Below, piece by piece: positions 35,731 to 48,066 of a stretch of DNA of 64,000 nucleotides. Source of the DNA: Albugo candida (taxonomy: Eukaryota; Oomycota; Peronosporomycetes; Albuginales); contig JBDOQK010000031.1 in NCBI GenBank assembly GCA_040437565.1, forward strand, positions 186,001 to 250,000, given 5' to 3'. Every line of letters starts with the position of its first letter. Position 1 is the first letter of the stretch. A program made the translations under genes and the position numbers. The notes under the pieces are model-generated. The model was given only the letters and a program-made list of their open reading frames with translations. It searched no databases and had not been told where the DNA came from.

Positions 35731-37781
35731 CTATTCTAGCGCTCCTTTCCCCTCTTGCTCATCCAAGAACGTCTTGAAAGATTTGATGAAAGCAGAAAAG
35801 CGCTTGCTGAAGTCGGCTGCTTGTCGAGTGAGATTTTCTTCAACTTTGATGACTTTGGTCTCTAGTTGTTCAACTACCAGATTTTTGGTTTGGATTTCTA
35901 TGCTCAAAGCATCAATTTCTCCCTTGCAAAGTTTGCCTTGTTCCTACCAGTTAAAATTGTTACATACCGCGTCAATCAGATACGTCTGTTACCTCCAGCT
36001 GCTGCTCAAATTTGGCTTTCATGCGGTTGGCAACCCCGTCCATGTGTTGGATTTGTCGGAGTTGAGCTTGTATCTTTAATTCGAGACTTTTGCATTCTTG
36101 TCTTACAGTGTCTTCTTGCTCCTTGTGCTTTTGGAGACGTGACTCTAACTCTGCAATGTTTTCTCGATGAGTTTGTCGCTGCTGCGCATTGTCTCCTTCC
36201 TTTTGCGCAATCTGGTCTAGAAGTCTTGCCGTGGTATCAATTTGTTTTGCGAGCTCACACTCCAGCTGTTCTCGAGCTTTTTTTGCTTCCTGAAGTTTCT
36301 CATCGATCGACCCGACTGCACGCTGCATTCGCATTTGCAGTTCAGCCTCAATGGTTACTCGAACAGAAGCAAGGTCCTTTTCGTAAGTGGCTCGCAAGAG
36401 CATGATATTCGCTTGTAAGTCTTCTGTTTTCTGTCGACTGGCGTCAGCTGACCGTCTCCGATCCTCGAGTTCTTCTTGACAGCTTCGAAGCTGACTTTGT
36501 AGCATTGAGACTTCGTTTTGATGCATTCGTTCCTGTGCTGAGACCTTTTCCTGATGTGAGACGATGAGAGACGACATTTTTCCTTCTAGCTCCTTTTTCG
36601 TGACCTGAAGCTCGTCTCTATGCTTTTTTGTTTCCGCGTCTTTCATACTTGGCATTCTATCAGTAAGCAAATTTCAATTCTGCAGGGCGCATGGCACGCT
36701 ACCTTATCTTTTGCTGTAAAGTGTGCACCTCGGTTGAAAGTTTTAAATTGTCCGCTTGAACGGCGGAACAATGTGTGTTTTTGATGTCCAGTTCTGACGT
36801 CTGTGCTGCGTACTTCCGAAACGATTCCGAGCGTAATGCTTCCAGTTCTCGTTCAAGAGTTGATTTTGTTACTTGATGTCTTTCTTCGGAGAGTTTCGTA
36901 CGATTCTCGAGTTCATCAAAGTGTAGTCTCGACTCATGCAGCTCCTGTTTGAGACTCAATTCTCGCCTCTTCCAATCTTCGACGTCTTGTTTCGCGCCTT
37001 CAAGTTTTCGATTTGCAGATACTACTTTACTCTCCAAGGCTGCAATTCGATCATCTTGAGAAATGACCTGCTTTCGTAATGATTGCAATTCCTCAAAAAG
37101 TTTATCTTTCTCGGCTAAGACTTGCAAAACAAGTTCATCACCCCCTTCATCCTTCGATAGCTTCGCTGAGGATGATGGGAATCCTCCAATGTCAGTGGCT
37201 TCACAATGGAGCTCCCTTGTAGCCTTCCGGTTTCGTTGGATCAAGTTGTCGATGTCTGCAAGGTGACGCACATTACAATTATTCCCCAGCAATTCGAGTT
37301 GTATCAAAGTGTGATTTTCGTCTCTTATTGTATCTTTGAAAGCTACGGCACCAGCATTGCCCACATCATTCCATCGTAAATCTAATGATCGGAGAGATTT
37401 ATTGCACACAAGAGCTTGAGCAAGCGCTGTAGCTCCATCGCTTGTAATGTTGTTGTTCCGCAAATCCAGTTTCACCAGATTTGTGTCAATTTCCAAGGCT
37501 TTTGCGATGGCGAACACTCCCTCATCGAGAATACCAACATTATTCCATTCTAAAGAGATCGCTACAATGTGATGTTTCTTTGGAAACCTGAGTAGTTTTG
37601 TTGCTAAAATCTTGGCACCTACTGCTTCGATTCTATTGCCCCGCATATCAAGGAATGATGGCTGCGTAGTAGAGAGCGCATGCGTTACAATTTCATGGCA
37701 CTTTGAGTCTCCCCAGTATCCATTGCTATAATTCAAAATGTTTGATGGAAGTTCGAGTTGGTCGAGAATACTTTGTCCCAT
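35731..37781 (-). CDS. LRRC45: LRRC45-like centrosomal linker protein
   Basis: Three exons on the minus strand: 37781-36703, 36656-35993 and 35943-35731, with introns of 46 and 49 bp, give 651 residues (human LRRC45 has 670). The start is the first ATG (MGQSILDQLELPSN); upstream codons in frame have no ATG. Residues about 40-200 are leucine-rich repeats of the ribonuclease-inhibitor type: SLEWNNVGILDEG, LDLRNNNITSDGA and LDLRWNDVGNAGA align closely with the same repeats of human LRRC45. The remaining 450 residues are continuous coiled coil. In animals LRRC45 tethers paired centrioles and supports ciliogenesis; a centriole-bearing zoospore-former would fit. It is transcribed toward the myosin stop, 92 bp away. 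The repeat-level match and the LRR plus coiled-coil order make this a confident orthologue call. Confidence 0.85.
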
Positions 37782-37861
37782 TCTAGGAGCCTTCCTGTGA
37801 CGGAACGATGAGGCGCCTTCTATGAGACTTTTATAGACGATCTTAAACGTGACTATAATGC

Positions 37862-38093
37862 TATAGTCAATTTCACGCAGAATCAACACTTTTTGCAATC
37901 ATCAAATCACTTTACTTCGCGTTTACANNNNNNNNNNNNNNNNNNNNNNNNNNNNNNNNNNNNNNNNNNNNNNNNNNNNNNNNNNNNNNNNNNNNNNNNN
38001 NNNNNNNNNNNNNNNNNNNNNNNNNNNTATAGTCAATTTCACGCAGAATCAACACTTTTTGCAATCATCAAATCACTTTACTTCGCGTTTACA
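37862..38093 (+). repeat. 66-bp exact direct repeat around a 100-N gap
   Basis: Bases 37862-37927 equal 38028-38093, with N at 37928-38027. It lies upstream of the LRRC45 start, so no coding sequence is affected; the true distance to PIG-B is about 280 bp. Confidence 0.95.
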
Positions 38094-38225
38094 CCCGACG
38101 ATAAACAACCATCTGCGCCATATTTTCCCGATCCTCTGCGTCACCGCTGAAATGGCTGTGAAAGAAGGAAGCGTTCTAAGAAAGTATTGGCATCAGGTGA
38201 AGCATACAAAAAAGAGATCGGAAGA

Positions 38226-40277
38226 TCACACCCTGTGGAATCCTTGATCCTTCAGTAGCTGCCCAACCATGACTTCATGTGCACTGAAGAATATTGCATA
38301 ATTCGGCCAGCTCTTGAATTTCTCTAAAGAATTTGTCCGATCAGCATCGTCTTGAAAAAAATACATTTTTTTCAGAAAGCCCGTAATGTTGCGCTGTAAT
38401 TGATCTGACTGTGAACCCTCTGGTCGCTCTCGATTCCTACACATAACGTGATACATTGCTTGCTAAAAGGGCAACTGGGAAGCATAAGCTGGTGAACAGT
38501 CCGGAAACCACATTGTAATGTTTTGGTGGACAACGCTGTAGTATGGGGTCGCATGACATGGCGTCCAGAAATGAACAACCATATCCGGAGTTTCTACGAT
38601 CATGTCCTTTAAGCTTCTTTTTTGATAAGGATGGATATATGCTTTCACCTTGAGCGATTGCGGCAACATGGTCCATAATGTCCATAGGAGCTCGCTATAA
38701 AGGAAATTCTTGCTAGGATGCAGGGTACTTGAAAATTAAGATGGGTGCGTCTTGCCTGATGCCAACGACTGAGGTAGACCATTGCAATGATGTTGGGGAC
38801 TAGTATTACGAGGAGACTAGCATTGAGAATCACTCGTTTCGATGAGCTTTCATCGGCATTTTGGCATTTTTGGTAAAGCTGTTGTAAGCAATAACCAGCA
38901 TATCCCAAAGAAGCGGGCAAAACCGGTAGGATGAATCGAAACTCTAAGGCCAAGTCAGTCATTACAGGCAATCGGTCCGATATTTGATACCTTTATGTGA
39001 CGATCCGCTGTAAATGATCATCGTCCACAAAATCAAATGACCAATTTCTTTCTTACTTGCCTGCCAAAAGATGTTATGTGGAAAGACCGGTGAGATTTTG
39101 CACATACTGGAGCACACAAATAGCCATAAAACATGAACGGTATAAAGGTCGTTGAAATCGTAGGAAAGCCTTGGATGAAATACCAACTCCAGGCATGTGT
39201 ACCATAAAGATGATCCTTTCCCTGAATTTCTCAACCGAAATGCAATGGTCAATGTATATATCAAATGAGTTTTTTTTGCCAAACCTGCAAGAGATTGAAT
39301 AGGACGAAATTGTAGGGCACAAAAGTCCATTTCTTGTAATAAAGATAGTCGATGATAATCATTATAGATGTAGTGAGGACACCTATTGGCAGTACGTTGA
39401 AAGTAATGAACTCAAAACGACTTCTGACAGCGAGCCAGTGCTTGCAGCCGAGAAAGACCCACAAAACAGCGTTGGTTGGACGGAAAAGGACTCCAATAGC
39501 TGCATAACATAATGCTTTGAAGCGATCTGATTCCCAATTTGCATTTGCCAGCACTGAATCGTCGTCTTTTTTGTGTTCTTCCTATTGAACAACAAACATC
39601 AGTACTTTAGTCCGAAATCTTGACGAGCTAGTGTTATAGCTACCATTAGGAAATTCCATGGCCAATAACTCAGCGCCATCATCGTAAATAATGTCTCCAT
39701 ACAGTTGGAGTACGTTCGAACAAGAGTATAAAAGGTGAACCAGCAGCTCAAGTGGCAAAAAAGTATCCATTTTGCTGTCGTTTGATCAAAGTATCTGCAC
39801 CCGAACCGATAGACAAAGTAGTCGGTAGTTGCTGCGACCATTCCCTGCAAATACAATGAGTGCAGCCTGAAACATTGGCAGCTTGTATACCTGCAATAAG
39901 CGAGGTCCATACGCAACTACCCACCGCGAATCGAGGTTCTGCCATCAAGACAGTCAATAGCTCGCAATCTGCAGTTGAGGGCTACTCACCATCAGCTGAA
40001 TGATCTTATAGAATATCACAAATACTAGAGGATGGGCATAGCCCCGAATCATTGCATCCTCTTTCCACTCCCAAGTCCTTCGCACAAATCAAGTATGATT
40101 CTACTGGCAGTGATGAGTGCACGTCACGTACATATGACCATAGCCGAATACAACGTTGTGTGCTATTTCTGTGCTCTGCCAGTATTCGTCTGGATTAAAG
40201 TAAGTGCGAACGAATAGAGCATTCCAGATGCGGAAAATGAGAATGCAGGAACAGCTCAGCCAAAATGAATTCGACAT
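38226..40277 (-). CDS. PIGB: GPI mannosyltransferase III (PIG-B/GPI10), 11 small exons
   Basis: Minus-strand exons: 40277-40132, 40077-39990, 39938-39891, 39844-39644, 39581-39285, 39221-39108, 39060-38991, 38943-38756, 38694-38649, 38593-38476 and 38436-38226. The total is 1527 nt, 508 residues (human PIGB has 554). The ten introns are 39-63 bp. The spliced protein follows PIG-B along its length: FNPDEYWQSTEIAHNVVFGY with the acidic pair of the first lumenal loop, WVVAYGPRLLQ, TYSNCMETLF, LYGTHAWSWYFIQGFP, HKEFRFILPVLP, WHQRAPMDIMDHVA and TPCHATPYYSVVH. It is a multi-span GT-C glycosyltransferase of the ER that adds the third mannose to GPI anchors from dolichol-phosphate-mannose. Intron 8 (38695-38755) uses a GC donor (CAG/GCAAGA) instead of GT. 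Intron 10 (39 bp, weak donor) is the least certain. The family call is firm and the exact ends of some exons moderately so. Confidence 0.88.
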
Positions 40278-43265
40278 TTAGCGCTTATGTTCGCTTCCTT
40301 GCCAAGCGGACATAAAAAGTTGAAATTGATCGCAATCTATACTGATATATGTCCGAGATGGACGAGTAGCTGAACTCTATCAGCAACCCAAATGTACATC
40401 TTAAGGCATGGAGGAAAGGAGTGCGGGACATATAGAACCAAATGAAAGAACAGGCCGAAGCTATCATTGGATAATCAGCAACGATGTCAGTTTATGACCT
40501 AGCCAGATGCTGTCAATTATATGATCATAGCATACGTAATGATGCTTCTATTGCTAAACTTCACTTCAATATCAATTGTATTTGGTATCTGATCTTGCAA
40601 CAGTCTTTTATTTATGGAATTGGAAGGAACGAATGTCGAAGTGGTAATTTAGTACGCGATCGTTCTCTTAACACACACAAAGATATTTGATAAGATCAAT
40701 GGAGTCAGTTGGTTGCGAAGAATCGATAGCTACCCCTTAGAAGTCTGTGGAGATAGAATGATCGATCAAGCAATAAAGTTGAGAGCTTCTATCCTCTGTT
40801 GTCAACCAGTAAACCTTGAATCAGAATATTGAGGTTAACCATTGCTCCATTTAAAGAAAAATGAATTTCTGAATGCACGGTCGATACCGGCGAAAATAAA
40901 GGATCTGTGAGTGCCGGTATCAAGATTCCCTTTCGCGTCTCATCGAGTGGGTAAAATCAAAAGGGGCTAATCATGTTCCAAGCGGTGTGGATCACCAGCG
41001 CTATCACTGCTAAGGTCGCGCTTGCCTTTTCAAAAAAATACTGGGAGAGCCAGGATGTGAGCTCTCCGGCAGGTCGCCAGGACATCATATTTCAAGCAGG
41101 CTACATCATTGCTTACAACGGCGGGGTAGACCAATATCTTAATTCGGCCCCAGCTGTGAGAACATTGAAGGCGATGGTGCGTCGCCGATCTTCATCCTGC
41201 CGTTTGTGATTGTCAATCTTGACATGCTCGTTTTCTATCTCACTCACAACTCTGAGATCCGCTTACATGAAATGTACTCCGTTTGTTGCGTGGCTGCCTT
41301 TCTCTAGCAAATTGAGAATCAGTGTCTACTTCTCCTGTTAAGCGGCATTCTGTTGGAAGAGGTCTTTGTATATTGGGCACTTTTCTTTTCTTTCACATAA
41401 TGCGTGTACACGAATGCCCTCATTTCGTGATTTAGAAAACTTCTCGACCAATTCTTGAGAATCTTTGGTTCGCATTGGTCGCGGCTGCAGTTTATTTTAT
41501 CTGGAAGAGCGGAACCGTTGCGTTTCGACCAAGGCAGCACGACATCGAGTGCTCCAGCTATTTCGGTGATTTATAGCTCATTCAGCGGCCATGTTCAAAT
41601 TTGCAACAAAAGGACTATGATCTCGAGCACCTTGAAAAGATGGAGCAGACATCAAAATCCAGCTCAAGGTTGTACTTTAGCACGAAGAAATATCTCTGCT
41701 TATCCCAGAATACTTCATTTCCGACGATGGTAAGTTTATTTTGAGTAACCTGTCTCATCAGTGCTACTTATTTTCGATCCGTTCAGCTTGGATTTAGGTA
41801 ATTCTTTTCGATTGCCCTTGCATGTTGGTTATAGTCATAAACGTCCAATTCCGATAATACAAACAAGTTTCACTGGATACTACCATTTGTTTACTTTCAG
41901 AATCTACTTATGAAAATTACGTCAAGCCTTCTATGACAATCCGTTCTCTGTCCATATCCCAAGAAAATGTCATGTTATCGGTAGAAGTTGAGTACTGTCG
42001 AAAGGGATGCTAGTGCTTACGCGTGGGTGATTTGATATTTACATCTCTTATCCATGCGTTATAAAAATATGGTACAGCAATTGCTTGTAAATAGAGGTAT
42101 TAGCCGAGAAGTCTAACTGAGCATGATTGTTTGAAAGATCATGTCGCACGAAAGCAAGGCTTCTGCACGCTCTCTAGTCAAGCTCGATGGATATAAAAGT
42201 GTAGACAAAACTTTTCAAAGCAAGCAATTGCACGCATAAAAGTAGTGGAATATCTGAACCAGTACGGCGACTGCTCCTAGCTCATGTATTACCCGCGCTT
42301 TTCTCGGGACTATGACAAAATACACACGATTGGATTGCCAGGGACTATTTCACTAGTGTGTAGGCTCAAGAGATAAACGCAACCATATATTTCCACGCGC
42401 TGATCCTAATCTTCGTTCAGCGGGCAATGGACAAATTCTGTCTAGCTTTAATGAAGATGTGTATCGCTTCGATTCACAGAACATAAGACACGACGACGAA
42501 CCCAAATACCGCAATTTTTAGTGCGGTTAAGGTCCATTTTTAGCTATAGAAGAAATATATCAGAGCTACATTTAGTATATTTCTTCGAGTGAACGAGATC
42601 AAGCAGCTCAAGTACCTAGACTTGACACGTCATCTAATCAATTTTCACTCGACCGTTACGTTCCAGACACGGTATAGAAAAAGTGAATACGATCGACGAA
42701 GTTTGCTTGCAATTGTCTTCCACACGAACTATCTCCTTATACTGCTGCACTAACCACCGGCATGTTAGTCTGATTGTGAGCTAAATTGAAAATTACCTTG
42801 TTAGCGCTTCAACAATTCGACATAGTATCGCGTAGTGCAAAAAGTAGTGCGCTATTTCGCAAAGCTTCTCCACACCGTTTCACCTGGTCGTCAGCTGTAT
42901 TTTAAGCTAATGACCGACAATAGCTACATTATTCTGTCTATTTCAAGTAATCACAATATTGATACCCTGAATGAAATTTTTGCTTATCCATTGCAAGTCA
43001 TGCATAAAACAACACAATCCACCAAGCTGAGGCCGAATTGGAATATGATACGGTAATAATTTAAACTTCGCTATTATACCATTCCAACGAATACTTTACA
43101 CGTCGAGCGAGGTCTTCGATAACGAGATGATAGGTCATCATCCTCGGGTCAGCCACAAGGCAAGTAACTCTACCGTATTGTGATAAGTTGCGAGTCAAAT
43201 TAGGGCAGAGCGTTTCCTTAACGAAAACATCATTTGAAGTATCTATTGATAAGATTTTGTGAAAT
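40278..43265. other. Gene-poor stretch with scattered hydrophobic frames
   Basis: About 3 kb between the PIG-B start and the exporter stop. On the plus strand, 40973-41740 contains several short hydrophobic segments in different frames (for example SPIFILPFVIVNLDMLVFYL and GILLEEVFVYWALFFSF) that look like membrane spans. They may be the remains of a multi-span membrane protein, but no order, splice pattern or family could be established. The rest shows nothing. Confidence 0.4.
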
Positions 43266-45274
43266 TTATTGGGAATGACATAATGGTTTGAAGCCACCAA
43301 ACCCATTCCGATAAAAATTGTGCAGACCAAGAACGCCCAAGCACAAACCACTCGTACCAATCACGCCGGCGAGCATGAAAATCACAAAGGCAGTCTTCCG
43401 GTATTTTCGGATCATGAATGCGACGCCGAATTGCCCCATGATGCCAGCGAGAAATCCAATCGAGCCATACTGTAATGCTTGTGTCCAATCAAGACTTCCC
43501 AGGATGATATACTATCATAAAATGCAGGGTGAGATGCTACGCTCAGGCAAAATGTCACTGCAGGTGTAACCTGAATAACTGTGGCCGAAGATGTGAAAAA
43601 AATCATGGTAGATGACGTCGCTGATGCAACCTGTGGAAGACATCCAATCTCTAGGAGTAATGGCCCTTTCACCATTCCTCCACCGATGCCTACATTTTTG
43701 TCTCAGACAAGGAGCAGCCGCACTGGCTATATCACTAACCTAGCATTCCAGCGGCGACACCAGCAAGTGTGCAGAGACCCGGATACCGCACTACGCTGTG
43801 TCTATCCCACCGTATCTCACCTTGCGCGTAGCGGTATCTACACAGCGTATATGAGCGTGACTACGTGCTGGAAGTGATGAATTTCAGACCCGCAAGACTC
43901 CAGAAAGACACGTTGCTTTAGAATTCTTTGGGCAAAGTATGCTGTGACGCCGCAGAAAAAGAGAGGCATGGATATAATGGTTCCCCAGTATGAATAGCTG
44001 CGTAGATGCATAAGCACATCTCAAAGGTGTCATGTGAATAACTCACAAACCTTCCGCATTCAATTCCCACGACACTCGATGCTCCATGCCCTCCTTTCAC
44101 CAAAGAGACGAATATCAGACTCAGCCAAGTGAGTGATAAAACTCCCACATCGCACAAAAGATTTCTTTGAGCTGTATGAATATTTCGTCCGATCGGGGTA
44201 CTATCTATATTTTGTTTGCACGCTGACCCACGATACGAAAAGTGAGCTGAATGGCGTAAGAGACTGGGTTGAATCGTCTCACATTTATCCGGCAGTAATT
44301 GATCTTGACAGTCATCTGAAGTGAATTGATGAGCACTCTGTGTCTGCAGTTGAATCTTGATTACGAGAGGCATCATGGAGTAAGTAATCGCCTACATACC
44401 TGGATATCTTTGCTCGATGCTTTGTTTGCTTTCAACGTTGGCGCTTTCCACTTCAAATATACAAAAGCCATGATCTGAAAATGTGCAGTTTTTTTTCGAA
44501 GTGGAAGCAGCTGCCAGTATTTGATGACGTTTCTAACTGTATCCGTCTCCTTTTGTGATTCCTGATGCAGAATATTGTATGCTTTCTTCAACATTCGAGT
44601 ACTTGTTGTATACAGCAGCCATACAAGTAGAATTTGTACCATATAATCAGGAAGAATCTGTAAAAAGCGGTCAACAAAACAATCAAATGATGCCACTTAT
44701 ACGCTTACCGTGATCATAGTGACACCAATCACAGTTCCAGCGAGCGTCATTGGTTCCATCAGTAGCACGGCATCGAAATCAATGAGCCTGCGGCTTGCCA
44801 CATGCGGATGTCTCCTTCTCAGATTTAGAATTAAACTGGAGATAGAAGCCCCGAATATTACTGCCTAGAAATTCCATGACTGAAATCACATATCCAGCCT
44901 TCAATGACTTTACAAACTTTAGAGAGTGGAATGGCTTCTTGTGGAGATAAATGTAGCGTGAGGATATATAGCGGGACTAGAAGTCCTCCACCTCCCAATC
45001 CACATCCAGATGCAAGTGCGGCTGACGCAAAGGTACCAATGACTCCAAGGATTCTCTTGACCGGGTGTATACTATTGGCCACACACTGCTTGTTGATGCA
45101 TATCCAATCGGTGTCATCACAATCACTAGTTCGAATGCATGCAATCGGCTTTAGTGGTGCATTATAAGATTTGTTTAAAGCCCTGGCCACAGCATCTGAT
45201 CGGACATATTTCTCAGTATCAGCCTTTGCAATAAGAACACTTTCGATCAGCGAATAGATATGAAGGATGCGCAT
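43266..45274 (-). CDS. TauE/SafE-family membrane anion exporter, 8 exons
   Basis: Minus-strand exons: 45274-44918, 44864-44709, 44657-44400, 44355-44051 (or starting 44343), 43997-43899, 43837-43740, 43689-43571 and 43511-43266, giving about 545 residues. Introns are 44-61 bp. Two homologous halves are visible, as in the TauE/SafE family: GCGLGGGGLLVPLYIL, LSKAVIFGASISSLILNLRR and LLMEPMTLAGTVIG in the first; LAGVAAGMLGIGGGMVKGP and LPQVASATSSTMIFFTSSAT in the second. The glycine-rich motif of the second half is created by splicing at 43740/43689. These proteins export sulfite, sulfoacetate or related anions in bacteria; eukaryotic members are poorly known. A short lumenal cysteine cluster (CIRTSDCDDTDWICINKQC) precedes the first span. 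The acceptor of exon 4 and the donor of exon 5 have near alternatives. Confidence 0.85.
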
Positions 45275-45380
45275 TAAAAAGATTCGTCAATACGTTCGTT
45301 TAACTTGATTGGCATCACTGTCACAATTAATTTTTCGAAGGTAACGCTACAATAAATACTTGAAAGTGAACTTTATAATC

Positions 45381-47836
45381 TTATAATCGAATTCCTGTTT
45401 GCTCTTGAATTCCCAAAGCTACGTTGATGTTTTGGATTGCTTGCGTTGCTGCGCCTTTCAACAGATTATCAATCGTCACGACAGTCACCAGTCTTTTTGT
45501 GTTTTCATCAAGCTGAAATCCTCCAATGATTGCATGATGCTTTTGCGCATTATCGCGAACAAGTGGAATTTCCGGCACGACTTGTACCAATGGCTCTTCC
45601 GCGTAAAACTGCTGAAAAAAGGAGCACACATCCTGTGCGCTCTTGAAAGAAGAGCTATCTTTTAGATGTGTTGATATAGTCAGATGAATTCCTTGAAAGA
45701 AAGGAGCAACGTGTGGCATGAAACACACGCGCGTGCCTAACTGATGCGATATTTCTTGTTCGTGAATATGATTGACCGACTTGTAGGCCATTACGTTATC
45801 TTGCAACACCGCTGGATTGTTCGCCTTGAGCAGACCCGTTCCAGCACCGCTATAGCCTGAAATTCCGAAAATGTGAGGCGGGATGCTCAGATCGATTAGC
45901 GCATCCCCATTGCTCTTTTGTGAGCCTAGAAGTGGCAGCAATCCGAGTTGAGACCCAGTTGCATAGCAGCCTGGATTCGCGATGTGTGTCGCATTCGCCA
46001 GCAAATCACGCTTCTTTGGGCTTTCGGGAAGGCCATACACCCATTTCGGATTAAATCGCTGGTCGGCACTGAGATCCACAATGACTTTCTTACTCTCGAT
46101 CTTATCTAGCACGGAAGCATACTGTTCGCAATGTCCATTTGGAAGTGCCAAAATCCAAACATCTACGCTTTTTGCATATGGAGAAGTGGCAATATTATCA
46201 AGATCGAGCGTGCAAAAACGTAGGTCATGCGAAATGTTGAGCTGCTCGTTGCTGAATGGTGAATAAATGGCTGGTTCATTTGTATGTGGGTTCAATGGCG
46301 GAGATGTGGCGATATCAATTACTTTTTGGTGGTTTAGTGCTCGAGAACTAGCACAAACTAATTCCAGCTGTGAATGCCTTCCGATCAGTCGAATAATTTC
46401 CCGTCCAACGTAACCTCGTGCTCCCAGCAGACCTACACGAAACTTTTTCAGATGTGTGTGTGCTTCAGCGGTTTGGTCTTTTTCGTTTCGAGAAGTTTGG
46501 TCTCCACGAATGCAAACCGTACCCGTGCTGCAGCTGCTCAGTATTTCACGAGACAGATCCTTTGCGGATGTTAAAGCAACTGAAGACGTCAAAGGGAGTG
46601 CTTGCAACAACGTATTGATCTCATTCAATTTCAGTAAGGTTCCTTGTCGTCCAGTATAATCGCGTGATGCAAGTTTGGCGTAATCCCGACACATCACAAT
46701 CTCTTTCAATTTCGTTCCATCTTCTTCAATCCAACCGCCTTTGGAACTAACGAAAATGGTTTTAAGCGGCTGAAGCTTCATTGCGAGCTCACGTGCAGCA
46801 ATATCAGCATTGATATTCAGCGTCTGCCCGTCGATACTTTCTCCCAGACACGATAATACCGGAATCTGACTACAATTGATTGCTGATGTGATACTCTCCT
46901 CCCACACTCGTTGTACGTCTCCAACCAGTCCATACACATCCAAGTTTTTAAGCTTCGCCTCGAAGACGCCATTGGTGATGGNNNNNNNNNNNNNNNNNNN
47001 NNNNNNNNNNNNNNNNNNNNNNNNNNNNNNNNNNNNNNNNNNNNNNNNNNNNNNNNNNNNNNNNNNNNNNNNNNNNNNNNNTTGGAACTAACGAAAATGG
47101 TTTTAAGCGGCTGAAGCTTCATTGCGAGCTCACGTGCAGCAATATCAGCATTGATATTCAGCGTCTGCCCGTCGATACTTTCTCCCAGACACGATAATAC
47201 CGGAATCTGACTACAATTGATTGCTGATGTGATACTCTCCTCCCACACTCGTTGTACGTCTCCAACCAGTCCATACACATCCAAGTTTTTAAGCTTCGCC
47301 TCGAAGACGCCATTGGTGATGGGTCTTGCGTTGCCTCCAGCGTTCACTATGGCATCCACAAGCGTTGTATTCACTTGAAAGAAGACTTTCTTGGCGATTT
47401 GTAGAGTCTCTACGTCCGTGACCCGGCTTCCGTCAACATATTTTGGTTCCACTTTTGATTTCGCCAATAGCTCATTCATTTGCGGACCAGCTCCATGCAC
47501 GACAACAGGCATCAAACCGGCATCTTGCAAAAACAGCAGCGATTTTACCAGCACGTCTAGTTCATGCTCAATAATATCACCTCCAATCTTGATTACCGCT
47601 GTGCGGATACTTCCTGGTCGTCCATATATTTCCAAATACTCCTGAATATCGCGTTTTGACGAGACAAATTGCATCAATTCTTGTGTGATATTTCTAGACT
47701 TTGCATGCGTTGTCATGGATGAAGCAAGCCTTACATGGCGACTAGGAAAGCAGGGTGATGAGCCCGCGAATAATGTTTGAGACCTCGGGAGCCAGGACGC
47801 ACTGATGCAAGGTCGTAGCCGTAGATATGGTCGCAT
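45381..47836 (-). CDS. ARG5,6: Bifunctional N-acetylglutamate kinase / N-acetyl-gamma-glutamyl-phosphate reductase
   Basis: The gene is interrupted by a gap-flanking duplication; 47836-47082 joined to 46740-45381 gives one frame of 705 codons (704 residues). The N-terminus MRPYLRLRPCISASWLPRSQ is a mitochondrial presequence. The kinase half carries VIKIGGDIIEHELD, VVVHGAGPQMNELL and TNGVFEAKL. The reductase half carries the Rossmann motif VGLLGARGYVGREIIR and the catalytic-cysteine block ANPGCYATGSQLG. The enzyme converts N-acetylglutamate to its semialdehyde in two steps of arginine synthesis, in the mitochondrion. The yeast Arg5,6 protein has an acetyltransferase-like (DUF619) domain between the two halves and is about 160 residues longer. 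Here the kinase end (LLQALPLTSSVALTSAKDL) is followed almost directly by the reductase, so that domain appears absent. The gene diverges from the CPS gene. Confidence 0.93.
46741..47322 (+). repeat. 241-bp exact direct repeat around a 100-N gap
   Basis: Bases 46741-46981 equal 47082-47322, with N at 46982-47081. The repeat lies inside the kinase half of the AGK-AGPR gene; removing one copy and the N run keeps the frame exactly. Confidence 0.95.
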
Positions 47837-48066
47837 ATTCAGCGCTTGACAAAATTGTCAAAACCTCTAGAATATAATATAAGAGTACATTTCAGGAGGG
47901 CAGTCTGAACCAGTCATTTAGCGTTCTATGTTTATTCCCTTTGACACGTACATACATTGAACTCTATCTTCCTATACGTTGCCCGAATTCATGTAAAGAC
48001 AGCAGAACCAACCATTCCTCCACAGTTTTTAATCAGCGCATTGTTGTCCGTTATTGTCACTCCAAG
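47837..48066. promoter_or_regulatory. Shared divergent intergenic region of the AGK-AGPR and CPS genes
   Basis: Only 230 bp separate the ATG at 47836 (minus strand) from the ATG at 48067 (plus strand), so both promoters must lie here or overlap the neighbouring leader. The CPS frame runs upstream to 47941 without an ATG. A TCATTTAG word near 47917 loosely resembles the oomycete initiator consensus, but the match is incomplete. Co-regulation of the two arginine-pathway enzymes is inference. Confidence 0.5.

Noticed and set aside
40285-40467. An N-terminal extension or extra exon for PIG-B
   Set aside because: The frame stops just before the PIG-B ATG and has no similarity to the family; the ATG at 40277 gives a natural first span.
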